Shown here: positions 25,085 through 34,066 of the stretch, piece after piece
Layout: each line of letters opens with the position of its first letter
Position numbering within the stretch: the stretch's first letter is position 1
DNA from: Sinorhizobium sp. BG8
GTDB taxonomy: Bacteria; Pseudomonadota; Alphaproteobacteria; Rhizobiales; Rhizobiaceae
DNA: 64,000 nucleotides
NCBI RefSeq assembly: GCF_016864555.1
Contig: NZ_CP044011.1
Coordinates: forward strand, 2,809,501 to 2,873,500
Reading direction: 5' to 3'
Program-made: the position numbers and the translations under genes
Notes under the pieces: generated by a model
Database searches by the model: none
What the model was told of the DNA's origin: nothing
The model's input: the letters and a program-made list of their open reading frames with translations, nothing else

Positions 25085-25500
25085 ATAAGGCCTCCATTGT
25101 GGAGTGGAATTCGCGGCTTCTTCCGATGTTCCTGCGACAAAACCGCCGTGTTCCGAGTGCGTCCGGAACACGGACGACAGGGCGAACTGCACCCTCGTGG
25201 TACGGCAACGGGGAAATCCAGGCTTCCGGGAAAGCGATACCTGAAGTGGAGGGGCGGGCGGACCCGCTGGGCGGGCCGGAGTGGGAAGCAGCCATTTCGA
25301 CGATCCAAGCGGGCTTTCGCCAACATCGATGAGTAGGCGCCTAGAGTATTGCGAAATGGTGAATCGGGTAGCGAAATGCGCCGGAACTGCTTCAAATATG
25401 CGCAACGGCTGTAAAACTGCGCGATGTCGGCCGCGCATGGGCTGAGATCTGACCGAAGTTGAGGGCGTGATAGGGCATCCGGCCGGATGCCCTTAAGCCA
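25085..25500. other. Intergenic stretch with a perfect 22-bp palindrome
   Basis: No gene is seen in these 416 bp. The part next to 25084 should hold the patatin promoter. At 25472-25493, just after the hisI stop, AGGGCATCCGG and CCGGATGCCCT form an uninterrupted palindrome. It has no T tract on either side, so it is not a classical intrinsic terminator for hisI, though it may act at the transcript end. Confidence 0.4.
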
Positions 25501-25956
25501 TCATTTCGTCTTTCCGTAGATTTCGTCCGGATCGAACACGGGGGCGTCGGCGCTGATCGTGACCTTGGCCTTCCCATCGACGGCTTCGACGGTGCGATAG
25601 AAACAGGACCTGCGGCCGGTGTGGCATGTGGCGTCATGCCCGGCGACGGAGACCTTGATCCAGACGGCGTCCTGGTCGCAGTCGGTCCGCATCTCCACGA
25701 CGGACTGCAGATTTCCCGATGTTTCACCCTTCTTCCACAAGGCCTTGCGGGAGCGGCTCCAGTAGTGAGCGACACCGGTCTCGATCGTAAGGGAAAGAGC
25801 CTCTGCGTTCATGTGGCCGACCATCAGCAACTCGCCGTCGCGTGCATCGGTCACCACGGCCGTGACGAGGCCGTTGGCGTCAAAACGGGGCGTGAAATCC
25901 CCGCTGCCTTCCAGCACACTCTTGTCGCTTGACGGATTTTCGAAGGTTGACGGCAT
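25501..25956 (-). CDS. hisI: Phosphoribosyl-AMP cyclohydrolase
   Basis: A 151-residue HisI without a fused HisE domain. It opens the adenine ring of phosphoribosyl-AMP, the third step of histidine synthesis. The magnesium-binding DCDQDAVW segment and the zinc cysteines in [11 protein letters not shown] are present, as is the WKKGETSGN motif. It lies 29 bp downstream of folE on the same strand, so the two are likely cotranscribed. Confidence 0.95.
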   Translation of the reverse strand: MPSTFENPSSDKSVLEGSGDFTPRFDANGLVTAVVTDARDGELLMVGHMNAEALSLTIETGVAHYWSRSRKALWKKGETSGNLQSVVEMRTDCDQDAVWIKVSVAGHDATCHTGRRSCFYRTVEAVDGKAKVTISADAPVFDPDEIYGKTK

Positions 25957-25985
25957 GTGCGGCTCCGTTGGCGGAGCCGCCGGTT

Positions 25986-26606
25986 TCAGCCGCGGCCCCG
26001 GATCATGGTCATGAACCGGACCTGTTCAGCCGGTTCTGTCTTGAAGGCACCGGTAAAGGTGGTTGTCAGCGTTGTCGAGCCCTGCTTCTGGATTCCGCGC
26101 ATGGCCATGCACATATGCTCCGCCTCGATCATGACGGCGACGCCGCGGGGCAGCAGGGTATCGTCGATCGACTTGGCGATCTGTGCGGTCATCGTTTCCT
26201 GGGTCTGGAGCCGGCGCCCGAAGATATCGACAACACGGGCTATCTTCGACAGGCCCAGAACACGGCCGTTCGGCAGGTAGGCGACATGCGCCTTGCCGAT
26301 GATCGGCACCATGTGATGCTCGCAGTGCGAGAAGAACGGAATATCCTTCACGAGCACGATGTCGTCATAGCCGGCCACTTCCTCGAACGTCCGGCCGAGC
26401 ACATCCTCGGCGGCAAGGTCGTATCCGGAAAAGAGTTCGCGGTAGGAACGGGCAACGCGTGCAGGGGTATCGAGCAGACCTTCCCGTTCAGGATCGTCTC
26501 CCGCCCAGCGCAGCAATACGCGCACCGCTTCCTCGGCCTCCTCCTGGGTCGGCCGACGCGCTTCTTCTTCTTCGACGCGCGGAAAATTCGTTACTTTGGC
26601 ATCCAT
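25986..26606 (-). CDS. folE: GTP cyclohydrolase I
   Basis: A 206-residue type I GTP cyclohydrolase that converts GTP to dihydroneopterin triphosphate, the first step of folate synthesis. The zinc ligands are in [11 protein letters not shown] and [10 protein letters not shown]. The substrate loops [20 protein letters not shown] and TTTFTGAF are conserved. ATG 26606 is preceded by AAGGG. The upstream extension of the frame to 26813 lacks features. It is the first gene of a probable folE-hisI unit. Confidence 0.95.
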   Translation of the reverse strand: MDAKVTNFPRVEEEEARRPTQEEAEEAVRVLLRWAGDDPEREGLLDTPARVARSYRELFSGYDLAAEDVLGRTFEEVAGYDDIVLVKDIPFFSHCEHHMVPIIGKAHVAYLPNGRVLGLSKIARVVDIFGRRLQTQETMTAQIAKSIDDTLLPRGVAVMIEAEHMCMAMRGIQKQGSTTLTTTFTGAFKTEPAEQVRFMTMIRGRG

Positions 26607-26938
26607 GGAGCCCTTGACCTCTCGCAGGTAACTGACGTGTATTTCGGACTCGCCACTGGCCATTCGCCTAACCCTGCAGGCTTGGGTTCCGTCGGCGGGC
26701 TCCGGGGCTTTCAGGTCTCGGCTAATCAGTGCGCTCGACCATCCGGCACGGTTTCCCAAACAACAGGTGCCACTCTTGCATTGCAAAATTGTCACCCCAA
26801 CACGACATAGCATATAGTATCGGCCAATGGCTGTGGAAGAGGTTGAAGGCGACGCGCGGTGCTTTTTTCCCGACCACGACGGAATTTTGTGCCCGGTTCA
26901 CGCGAAATTGCGCAAAAGAGACGGACGGACGAGTGACG
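26607..26938. other. Divergent promoter region between folE and the IscU-like gene
   Basis: A 332-bp intergenic region between divergent genes. An AT-rich piece near 26790-26825 could be a promoter. No terminator, RNA gene or ORF is supported. Confidence 0.3.
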
Positions 26939-27385
26939 ATGGATGATATCTACAACAGCCGCATCCTCGAGTTTGCGGGCAATATCCCCCGCATAGGTAC
27001 GCTCGCCGACGCCGACGCCGAAGCGAGCGCCCACTCGAAGCTGTGCGGCTCGAAAGTGAAAATCTGGATCAAGATGGACGGTGATCGCGTGAGCGACTTC
27101 GCTCATGACGTTAAGGCCTGCGCGCTCGGTCAGGCGTCTTCGTCGATCATGGCCCGCCACGTCGTCGGAGCCTCGTCCGCCGAGCTGCGCCAGGCACGAG
27201 AAGACATGCTGGCGATGCTCAAAGCCGACGGCGAAGGGCCGACGGGTCGCTTCGAGGATATGCGTTTCCTGCGACCTGTCCGGGATTACAAGGCCCGTCA
27301 CGCGTCCACGATGCTGACCTTCGATGCCGTAGTCGACGCCGTCGGACAGGTCGAGGCAAAACGCGCAGCGATGGTTGCAGGCTGA
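26939..27385 (+). CDS. IscU/NifU-like iron-sulfur scaffold-type protein lacking the third cysteine
   Basis: A 148-residue protein aligning with IscU along its length. Cys36 (KLCGSKVKIWIK) and Cys61 (VKACALGQASSS) match the first two cluster ligands. At the position of the third ligand (H-C-S in IscU) the sequence is H-A-S (Ala122), and the Asp that follows the first Cys in IscU is Ser38. It therefore may not hold a cluster in the standard way and may be a divergent scaffold or carrier. ATG 26939 is chosen at the start of homology. It precedes yidD, a neighbour pair I recall from other Rhizobiales. Confidence 0.85.
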   Translation: MDDIYNSRILEFAGNIPRIGTLADADAEASAHSKLCGSKVKIWIKMDGDRVSDFAHDVKACALGQASSSIMARHVVGASSAELRQAREDMLAMLKADGEGPTGRFEDMRFLRPVRDYKARHASTMLTFDAVVDAVGQVEAKRAAMVAG

Positions 27386-27645
27386 TCGCAGCCCGACCGC
27401 TTTGGCGATCGCCAGGCGGCCCGCGATTTAACCCCAACGGACGGATTGAGCCGAATGTGCAAGCAGTGCGGGCAGGAGTTGGATATCGCCGCGCTTCGCC
27501 GTGGCCGCAAGTCGGCGCGAGCACGAGGAGCGAAGGCGGCGACCACTGACCGCGCGGGCTCGTTTCATGCCACGGGCGTTCCCCGAAGGCTCGTTCGCGC
27601 AACTGGTCCGGGCCGTTCCGCAAGACGCCGGGCCGCCTTGTCGGG

Positions 27646-27915
27646 ATGGGGCTCATCCGGTTCTATCAACTGACGCTTTCGGGCTTCACCGGAAATGCCT
27701 GCCGCCATATGCCGACATGTTCGGAATATGGCTACGAGGCCGTCGCCCGCCATGGTCTTTGGCATGGCGGCTTCATGACGGTTTTCCGCGTTGTCCGGTG
27801 CGGACCGGGTGGAACCTCCGGTTTCGATCCTGTTCCCGAGACCCTGCAGAGCGACTTCCGCTGGTGGGCGCCTTGGCGCCTGTGGCGGGTGTCACGGCAA
27901 TCCGCTCAGTCATGA
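27646..27915 (+). CDS. yidD: Membrane protein insertion efficiency factor YidD (N-terminus probably frameshifted)
   Basis: The YidD core is complete: GLIRFYQLTLSGFTG, CRHMPTCSEYGYEAVARHG, RVVRCGPGG and FDPVP, with the conserved cysteines. YidD is a small, peripheral inner-membrane protein assisting YidC/Sec-dependent insertion. From ATG 27646 it is 89 residues. In the same frame the codons upstream (SRNWSGPFRKTPGRLVG) also match rhizobial YidD but have no start codon. The neighbouring frame from ATG 27455 (MCKQCGQELDIA) supplies one. Adding one C to the CCCC run at 27581-27584 joins them into 153 residues. The last four bases overlap the start of the next gene (ATGA). Confidence 0.8.
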   Translation: MGLIRFYQLTLSGFTGNACRHMPTCSEYGYEAVARHGLWHGGFMTVFRVVRCGPGGTSGFDPVPETLQSDFRWWAPWRLWRVSRQSAQS

Positions 27916-28454
27916 GCCTCTATGTGGCACTCCTCTATAGCGTCGTGGTCACGGCCCAGAGGCGAGTTCAAATGTCCGACCTTCGCGACCTTGCACGCTC
28001 CGCGGGTTTCGCCAATCCCAGGACGCTCGTTTCGACCGGGAACCTCATTTTCGAAGCGGAGGAGGGTGCCGAGGTGGTGGAGCTCGAACGGAGGCTGGAG
28101 CGCGCGCTGGAGCAATTCTACGGCAAGCGAATCGATGTTGTTGTGCGGACATCAGGTGCGTGGTCGACGCTCGCGGACCGCAATCCGTTCAGGGCGGAAA
28201 GCGACACCGACGCCAGCCGCGTGATCGTGCGGGTGATGGCGTCCGCGTTACAAAACGACGTGGTGCATGGTCTCGAGCGGCATTGTCAGGCTGGCGAGCG
28301 GATCGCCCTTGTCGATGGTGACCTGTGGATCTCGTTCTCGGGCAAACCGTCGGAAAGCCGGCTTTTGTCCAGGCTTGGCGCCAGGCATCTCGGCAAGGGT
28401 ACGATTCGAAACTGGAACACTGTCGCCGGTGTTGCGAAGCTACTCGCCGAGTGA
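27912..28454 (+). CDS. DUF1697 domain protein
   Basis: A 180-residue protein with the DUF1697 hallmarks: a start with YVALLYSVVV, the LARSAGFANPRTLVSTGNLIFEA segment, RNPF, and the end motif TIRNWNTVAGVAKLL. The function of the family is unknown; it has a ferredoxin-like fold. It begins inside the yidD stop codon (ATGA), so translation is probably coupled to yidD. Confidence 0.88.
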   Translation: MSLYVALLYSVVVTAQRRVQMSDLRDLARSAGFANPRTLVSTGNLIFEAEEGAEVVELERRLERALEQFYGKRIDVVVRTSGAWSTLADRNPFRAESDTDASRVIVRVMASALQNDVVHGLERHCQAGERIALVDGDLWISFSGKPSESRLLSRLGARHLGKGTIRNWNTVAGVAKLLAE

Positions 28455-28608
28455 GACCGGGCCAATGTCCTATGGTGCGCGTGCAGGTGGCGGTGTTTCC
28501 TCGCCTTTACTCCACCCGCAAAAGCCTTTATCACCCGGCGCGCATATCGCCGGCTTCCCGGCCTTTCAACCACCCGCATTCGTTGGCGGGACTGGATAGG
28601 AGTTCTTT

Positions 28609-30588
28609 ATGTCAGATACCGTTTCCCTCATTTTCCCAGATGGTTCCGAGCGCAGCTTCCAGGCTGGCGCGACCGGCCGCGATGTGGCGGAGTCCATCTC
28701 CAAGTCGCTCGCCAAGAAGGCCGTCGCGATTGCGCTGGACGGCGAGTTGCGCGACCTGTCCGATACGGTCGCAAGCGGGCGGATCGAAATAGTCACGCGC
28801 GATGATGCGCGCTCGCTCGAACTGATCCGCCACGATGCGGCCCACGTGATGGCCGAGGCCGTCCAGGAGCTGTGGCCCGGCACGCAGGTGACCATCGGGC
28901 CGGTCATCGACAACGGTTTCTATTACGATTTCGCCAAGAATGAGCCGTTTACACCGGACGACCTGCCGAAGATCGAAAAGCGGATGAAAGAAATCATCCA
29001 GCGCAACAAGCCCTTCACCAAGGAGATCTGGTCCCGCGAGAAGGCAAAGGAAATCTTCGCCTCCAAGGGTGAGGGGTACAAGGTCGAGCTCGTTGACGCG
29101 ATTCCGGAAGGCCAGGACCTGAAGATCTACTATCAGGGCGACTGGTTCGATCTCTGCCGCGGGCCGCACATGGCTTCGACCGGACAGATCGGCACGGCCT
29201 TCAAGCTGATGAAGGTAGCCGGCGCTTACTGGCGTGGCGACAGCAACAACCCGATGCTGACCCGCATCTACGGCACCGCCTGGCATACGCAGGAAGAACT
29301 CGACAACTACCTGCATATCCTCGCTGAAGCCGAGAAGCGGGACCACCGTCGCCTCGGCCGCGAGATGGATCTCTTCCATTTCCAGGAAGAGGGGCCGGGT
29401 GTGGTCTTCTGGCACGGCAAGGGTTGGCGCATGTTCCAGACGCTGGTCGCCTACATGCGTCGCCGGCTCGCCAACACCTACCAGGAAGTCAATGCGCCGC
29501 AGGTGCTGGACAAGTCGCTCTGGGAGACCTCGGGTCACTGGGGATGGTACCGCGACAACATGTTCAAGGTAACGGTCGCAGGTGACGATACCGACGATGA
29601 TCGCGTCTTCGCGCTGAAGCCGATGAACTGCCCCGGGCACGTTCAGATCTTCAAGCATGGTCTGAAGTCCTACCGCGAGCTCCCTGTGCGTCTTGCCGAA
29701 TTCGGCTCCGTGCATCGTTACGAACCGTCCGGCGCGCTTCATGGTCTGATGCGCGTGCGCGGCTTCACCCAGGACGATGCGCACGTTTTCTGCACCGACG
29801 AGCAGATGGCTGCCGAGTGCCTGCGCATCAACGACCTTATCCTCTCCGTCTACGAGGATTTCGGGTTCAAGGAAGTGGTCGTCAAGCTGTCGACCCGTCC
29901 TGACAAGCGCGTCGGCTCCGACGCTCTCTGGGATCGCGCCGAAAGCGTGATGATGGACGTGCTGAAGACAATCGAGGCACAGTCCGGTGGACGCATCAAG
30001 ACCGGCATTCTGCCGGGCGAGGGGGCGTTCTACGGTCCGAAGTTCGAGTACACGCTCAAGGATGCGATTGGTCGTGAGTGGCAGTGCGGTACGACGCAGG
30101 TCGACTTCAACCTGCCGGAACGCTTTGGCGCGTTCTATATCGACCACGCGTCGGAGAAGCGCCAGCCGGTGATGATCCACCGGGCCGTCTGCGGTTCGAT
30201 GGAGCGCTTCCTCGGCATTCTGATCGAGAACTTCGCGGGCCACATGCCCTTGTGGATCTCGCCTTTGCAGGTCGTTGTCGCGACAATCACCTCCGAGGCG
30301 GATGACTATGCGCGCGAGGTTGCCGAACTTCTTCGTGACGCCGGCATGACGGTGGAAACGGATCTTCGCAACGAGAAGATCAACTACAAGGTGCGTGAGC
30401 ACTCGGTTACCAAGGTGCCGGTGATCATCGTGTGCGGCAAGCGCGAGGCTGAAGAGCGCTCGGTCAACATCCGCAGGCTCGGTTCGCAGAACCAGACGGC
30501 AATGAGCCTCGATGAGGCGATCGCGTCGCTGACCGCAGAAGCGACTGCACCCGACCTTCAGCGCAAGGCAGCCAAGTCTGCTGCATGA
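28609..30588 (+). CDS. thrS: Threonyl-tRNA synthetase
   Basis: A 659-residue class II synthetase. Domains: TGS (1-65), the editing domain with the [11 protein letters not shown] motif (about 75-230), and the catalytic core with motif 1 ([17 protein letters not shown]), motif 2 ([23 protein letters not shown]) and motif 3 ([19 protein letters not shown]). The anticodon-binding domain closes it (about 545-650). The zinc ligand Cys in MNCPGH and the His in HVF are visible. AGGAG lies about 7 bp before ATG 28609. No T-box or other leader structure is seen in the 154-bp gap upstream. Confidence 0.97.
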   Translation: MSDTVSLIFPDGSERSFQAGATGRDVAESISKSLAKKAVAIALDGELRDLSDTVASGRIEIVTRDDARSLELIRHDAAHVMAEAVQELWPGTQVTIGPVIDNGFYYDFAKNEPFTPDDLPKIEKRMKEIIQRNKPFTKEIWSREKAKEIFASKGEGYKVELVDAIPEGQDLKIYYQGDWFDLCRGPHMASTGQIGTAFKLMKVAGAYWRGDSNNPMLTRIYGTAWHTQEELDNYLHILAEAEKRDHRRLGREMDLFHFQEEGPGVVFWHGKGWRMFQTLVAYMRRRLANTYQEVNAPQVLDKSLWETSGHWGWYRDNMFKVTVAGDDTDDDRVFALKPMNCPGHVQIFKHGLKSYRELPVRLAEFGSVHRYEPSGALHGLMRVRGFTQDDAHVFCTDEQMAAECLRINDLILSVYEDFGFKEVVVKLSTRPDKRVGSDALWDRAESVMMDVLKTIEAQSGGRIKTGILPGEGAFYGPKFEYTLKDAIGREWQCGTTQVDFNLPERFGAFYIDHASEKRQPVMIHRAVCGSMERFLGILIENFAGHMPLWISPLQVVVATITSEADDYAREVAELLRDAGMTVETDLRNEKINYKVREHSVTKVPVIIVCGKREAEERSVNIRRLGSQNQTAMSLDEAIASLTAEATAPDLQRKAAKSAA

Positions 30589-30910
30589 CAATACGGCACG
30601 GCATGTGCGGGTCCTGAATGGAACCGACATATGCCGTGCCGCTTCAATCATATTGAGTCCGCCGGCGGGCGCCCGGGCAACTGGTCGGCTCAAATCTTGA
30701 TCCCGAACCGGGGATCACTGCCTGAGCGGTAGCCGTTGCCATTCGCTGGTGCGGCGGGTCGGTCAGCGCAACGCTTTAAACCGGCGTCGAAATCATTGAC
30801 ATTTTCTGCAAAGTCGCAGCCGCGCGTGCCTTCGGATACTTGATTTTGTTGCGATAATTGCAACGATTGTCGCAACGAGAATCGGCGGCTCGGTGCCGGA
30901 GGAAAACGCG
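30589..30910. other. Intergenic region thrS to MBL-fold gene
   Basis: Besides the hairpin after thrS, a shorter stem (GATCCC/GGGATC, about 30699-30716) and an inverted repeat GTTGCGA (30848-30854) / TCGCAAC (30870-30876) are present. The latter is 34 bp before the MBL-fold start and could be an operator. No gene is seen. Confidence 0.35.
30594..30641 (+). terminator. Long hairpin after thrS, without T tract
   Basis: CGGCACGGCAT (30594-30604) pairs perfectly with ATGCCGTGCCG (30631-30641) across a 26-nt loop, starting 6 bp after the thrS stop. It has no T run, so it may stabilise the 3' end or work with Rho. Confidence 0.4.
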
Positions 30911-31666
30911 ATGAAATTGCAATTGATCCGTAATGCGACCCTCAAGCTCGACTATGCCGGCCACACGGTACTGATCGATCCGTACTTTGCACCGATGCAT
31001 AGCCAACCCTCTTTTGCCGGTCGCTCGGAGAACCCGTTGGTCGAACTGCCAGTCGATATCGACGCCATACTCGAGGGCGTGGAACTCGTGATCGTCTCGC
31101 ACCTGCACGAGGATCACTTTGACGATGTCGCAAAGGAGCGGGTGCCGAAGCATCTTCCTATCTTCTGCCAGCCGGGCGATGAAACGGAAATCCGCGAGGC
31201 AGGGTTTGCGAACGTCACGCCGTTGACCGATCGCGCGACCTGGAACGGCCTGACGCTGACGCGCCGCGACGGCAGCCATGGACTTGGACCTGTCGTCGAA
31301 CTTATGGGCTCCGTCATGGGCTTCAGTGTCGAAGCGAAAGGCGAGCCATCGATCTACTGGGCCGGTGACACGGTGCTCTACCCGCCTGTAGCGGACATCA
31401 TTCGCGAAACAAATCCTGATGTCATCATCACCCACTCCTGCGGTGCCCGATGGGATGGCGATCTCATCGTCATGGACGCTGGGGAGACCATCGAGGTGTG
31501 CGAAACCTCGCAGTCCGCCGTCGTTGTCGCCACCCATATGGAGGCGCTGGATCACGCGACAGTCAGCCGCCAGGATTTGCGTCGGGCGGCCGAAGCGCGG
31601 GGCATTGCTGCATCGAAACTCCTGATACCCGCGGATGGTGACACTCTCACCGTGGAGAAGCCGTAG
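30911..31666 (+). CDS. MBL-fold metallo-hydrolase (UlaG-like)
   Basis: A 251-residue metallo-beta-lactamase-fold protein. The signature H-L-H-E-D-H is in IVSHLHEDHFDDV, with further ligands in RDGSHGLGP, IYWAGDTVLYPPV and VATHMEALDH. The architecture matches the L-ascorbate-6-P lactonase (UlaG)/N-acyl-PE-PLD-like branch, but the substrate cannot be told. ATG 30911 has GGAGGA 7 bp upstream. It is a cytosolic, single gene. Confidence 0.85.
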   Translation: MKLQLIRNATLKLDYAGHTVLIDPYFAPMHSQPSFAGRSENPLVELPVDIDAILEGVELVIVSHLHEDHFDDVAKERVPKHLPIFCQPGDETEIREAGFANVTPLTDRATWNGLTLTRRDGSHGLGPVVELMGSVMGFSVEAKGEPSIYWAGDTVLYPPVADIIRETNPDVIITHSCGARWDGDLIVMDAGETIEVCETSQSAVVVATHMEALDHATVSRQDLRRAAEARGIAASKLLIPADGDTLTVEKP

Positions 31667-31795
31667 CATTCTCGACTGCTTGGCGGAGCTGTAAAGGGAA
31701 TCGTCAGATCGGGAATCGCTGCCCTGAAGTTCAGGGAGCGGAGGACGAGCACATCTCGTGATTTGGCGGAGCAGGCCGAGGGCGGGTGACGCCGG

Positions 31796-32743
31796 TCAGT
31801 GTGTCAGAAGGACTTCTACGTCCGTGTTTTCGCCGGCCTTCACCGTGAAGTCGCGCTGAAAGATCTTTTCCTTGTTGCGCGCGACTGCGGTGTATTCGCC
31901 TTCGGCCAGCACGATCGTGGGGAAGGCGCCGACACTTTCGCTGACGACGTCGCCCGAAGCCGTCAGGATCGACCAGGCCGTATCCGCGATAGCTTCACCG
32001 CCAGGCTCCGAGACGAGTTTCAGCGTAAGCTTCGCCGCACGATGCTGGATCGTTGCCTCTGTGAGCTTGCCTGCCTCCACCTGTATATCGGCTCGGATGA
32101 CGGCGTTGACCGTCCCGTAGTCCGACACGACATGGTAGGTACCCGCATTGAGGCGAACGACGGTGTTCGGCTTGATGTCGGCCACGACGAGCGAGCGCTC
32201 GCCATCGTCGCGAACTTCCGACGAATAGACGGAAAAGCTGAGTTCTTCTGGCGGAATGCGAACATCCGAACCCGAAACGGCGTTGAGCATGATGCCGCCC
32301 GCATCGAGGACCATCACCTGCTTGTCGACTGAACCGGATTGAGGAACCGTCAGCTTCTTTGTCGCGCCGGCGCGACCAAAAGCAACGTTGACGAAGTACT
32401 CGCCGGGCACGAGTTGAAAGGCGGCAGACCCGCCTTCCGACGATGCCAGCAGCGGCAGTTTTCCATCGGCGTCGGGAATGGGCGAGAACACGCGCCAGGT
32501 CAGGCCGTGCTGCATGGGCTTGCCGCTCTTGGTAAGGATGGCCTCACAGATCACGCTCCTGAGGTCCGCCGGCGATGCTGCGCCCGTGACGAGCGGATTG
32601 AAGGACGTGAGCTTGCTGCTTTTCTGCGGCGTGATCTGCGAAAAGCTGTCCAGCGGGTCCTGCGCAAGTGCGGGCGTGGCGGTGGCCATCACAACTGCAA
32701 GAACGGCATTTGCTGCAACGGTGAGATGGCGTGTCGCGCGCAT
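31796..32743 (-). CDS. Secreted hypothetical protein, beta-rich
   Basis: A 315-residue exported protein with a signal peptide (AVLAVVMATATPALA, cleavage before QDP). The mature part has repeated beta-sandwich-like modules. Three segments have the pattern of carboxypeptidase-regulatory/Ig-like folds: LVPGEYFVNVAFGRAGATKKL, LNAGTYHVVSDYGTVNA and LAEGEYTAVARNKEKIFQRDF. No catalytic motif is seen. A periplasmic structural or ligand-binding role is a guess. It diverges from the nitroreductase gene. Confidence 0.7.
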   Translation of the reverse strand: MRATRHLTVAANAVLAVVMATATPALAQDPLDSFSQITPQKSSKLTSFNPLVTGAASPADLRSVICEAILTKSGKPMQHGLTWRVFSPIPDADGKLPLLASSEGGSAAFQLVPGEYFVNVAFGRAGATKKLTVPQSGSVDKQVMVLDAGGIMLNAVSGSDVRIPPEELSFSVYSSEVRDDGERSLVVADIKPNTVVRLNAGTYHVVSDYGTVNAVIRADIQVEAGKLTEATIQHRAAKLTLKLVSEPGGEAIADTAWSILTASGDVVSESVGAFPTIVLAEGEYTAVARNKEKIFQRDFTVKAGENTDVEVLLTH

Positions 32744-32853
32744 GGCGAAGGTTGACTTCCTGAGTTTCTGGGGCCACTTGAAGGCCCGACAGATGGCATT
32801 TTGATGGCCGTAACCGCTGCTGTCGCAATTGGTATTAATGGAACTCAGCCCTG

Positions 32854-33438
32854 ATGAAAACCGAAATCAAGCTCATTGACTATCTTTCCACGCGCAGGTC
32901 CATCCCGGCGTTCCAGATGTCGGAGCCCGGGCCAGGGCAGCGCGAGATCGAGGATATGTTGAGGCTGGCATCGCGCGTCCCCGATCACGGCAAGCTCGCC
33001 CCCTGGCGGTTCATCGTCTATCGCGGCGCCGAACGCGCGCGGCTGAGCGCCGAACTGGCGAAGATCGCAATTGCCGACAAGCCGGACCTGTCCGAAGAGA
33101 TGGTGAAAGTCGAAAATACACGGCTTACCCGCGCACCGGTCGTCGTTGCCGTCGTCAGCAAGGCCGCTCCGCATGTAAAGATCCCGGAATGGGAGCAGTT
33201 GATGTCGGCAGGTGCCGTCTGCCTCAACCTGGTGATGGCCGCAAATGCCTATGGTTACGCGTCCAATTGGCTCACCGAGTGGTTTGCATTCGACGAACGG
33301 GCCCATCCCATCCTCGGCGTCGCCGCGGGCGAGAAGGTTGCAGGCTTCATCCATATCGGCACCGCGCTCGTGCCGCCGGTCGAGCGCCCGCGGCCGGTGC
33401 TTTCCGAAATCGTCACCTGGGTCGGCGAAGCGGGGTGA
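32854..33438 (+). CDS. Nitroreductase family protein
   Basis: A 194-residue FMN-dependent oxidoreductase. It has the family opening [14 protein letters not shown] with the phosphate-binding Arg-Arg-Ser, the [17 protein letters not shown] loop of the YdjA-like group, and a C-terminal [16 protein letters not shown]. It reduces nitro or quinone compounds with NAD(P)H; the substrate is unknown. It ends 10 bp before a flavin reductase gene on the same strand, so the two flavoproteins probably form an operon. Confidence 0.88.
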   Translation: MKTEIKLIDYLSTRRSIPAFQMSEPGPGQREIEDMLRLASRVPDHGKLAPWRFIVYRGAERARLSAELAKIAIADKPDLSEEMVKVENTRLTRAPVVVAVVSKAAPHVKIPEWEQLMSAGAVCLNLVMAANAYGYASNWLTEWFAFDERAHPILGVAAGEKVAGFIHIGTALVPPVERPRPVLSEIVTWVGEAG

Positions 33439-33448
33439 GAGCGCGGAA

Positions 33449-34045
33449 ATGTTCTATGACACGGTTTCAAACGCCCACGGGCTGCGCCACGATCCCTTCA
33501 AGGCAATAGTCGCGCCGCGCCCGATCGGCTGGATAGGGTCGAAGGCGGCCGACGGCACGCTCAATCTCGCGCCTTATTCGTTTTTCAATGCAGTCTCGGA
33601 TAGGCCGAAATTGGTGATGTTCTCCTCCGCCGGCCACAAGGACAGCGTAAGGAACATCGAGGAGACCGGCGCATTCACGTGTTCCTTCGTGAGTCGCAAT
33701 CTTGCCGAATCGATGAACCACAGCTCGATCGCCGCGCCGCACGGCGACAGCGAATTCGCGATCGCCGGGCTCACCCCGCAAAACGGACGCCTGGTCGACG
33801 CGCCCTTCGTGGGCGAGGCCTTTGCCGCACTGGAATGCCGGATGACCGAGATCATGCGGCCAAAGACGCTGGACGGTGGTGTGGCGGATAGCTGGATCGT
33901 CTTCGGACAGGTCGTGGGCATCCACATCAGTGAGCAAATCGTTCGCGACGGGCGGCTCGACATGTCGATCGCGCGTCCCGTGGCCCGCATGGGCTACATG
34001 GACTATAGCGAGGCCGACAAGGTCTTCGAGATGTTCAGGCCTTGA
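33449..34045 (+). CDS. Flavin reductase-like (FMN-binding split barrel) protein
   Basis: A 198-residue protein of the flavin reductase/DIM6 split-barrel family: FKAIVAPRPIGWIGSKAADGTLNLAPYSFFNAVSDRP, with the SxxNxxPYS-type FMN loop, then GAFTCSFVSRNLAESMNHSS and VVGIHI. Members reduce flavins or act as flavoproteins on unknown substrates. ATG 33449 lies shortly after the nitroreductase stop. The frame upstream overlaps that gene and is ignored. Confidence 0.87.
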   Translation: MFYDTVSNAHGLRHDPFKAIVAPRPIGWIGSKAADGTLNLAPYSFFNAVSDRPKLVMFSSAGHKDSVRNIEETGAFTCSFVSRNLAESMNHSSIAAPHGDSEFAIAGLTPQNGRLVDAPFVGEAFAALECRMTEIMRPKTLDGGVADSWIVFGQVVGIHISEQIVRDGRLDMSIARPVARMGYMDYSEADKVFEMFRP

Positions 34046-34066
34046 GGCCATGCATGCCGCGAGTGT

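Noticed and set aside
27501-28454. One fused plus-strand frame covering yidD and the DUF1697 gene
   Set aside because: It reads the yidD region in the wrong frame. The DUF1697 product begins at the ATGA overlap at 27912.
28612-30693. Very long open frame antisense to thrS (about 690 codons)
   Set aside because: It mirrors thrS codon by codon as expected in GC-rich DNA, has a composition rich in Arg/His/Leu/Asp without domains, and thrS itself is certain.
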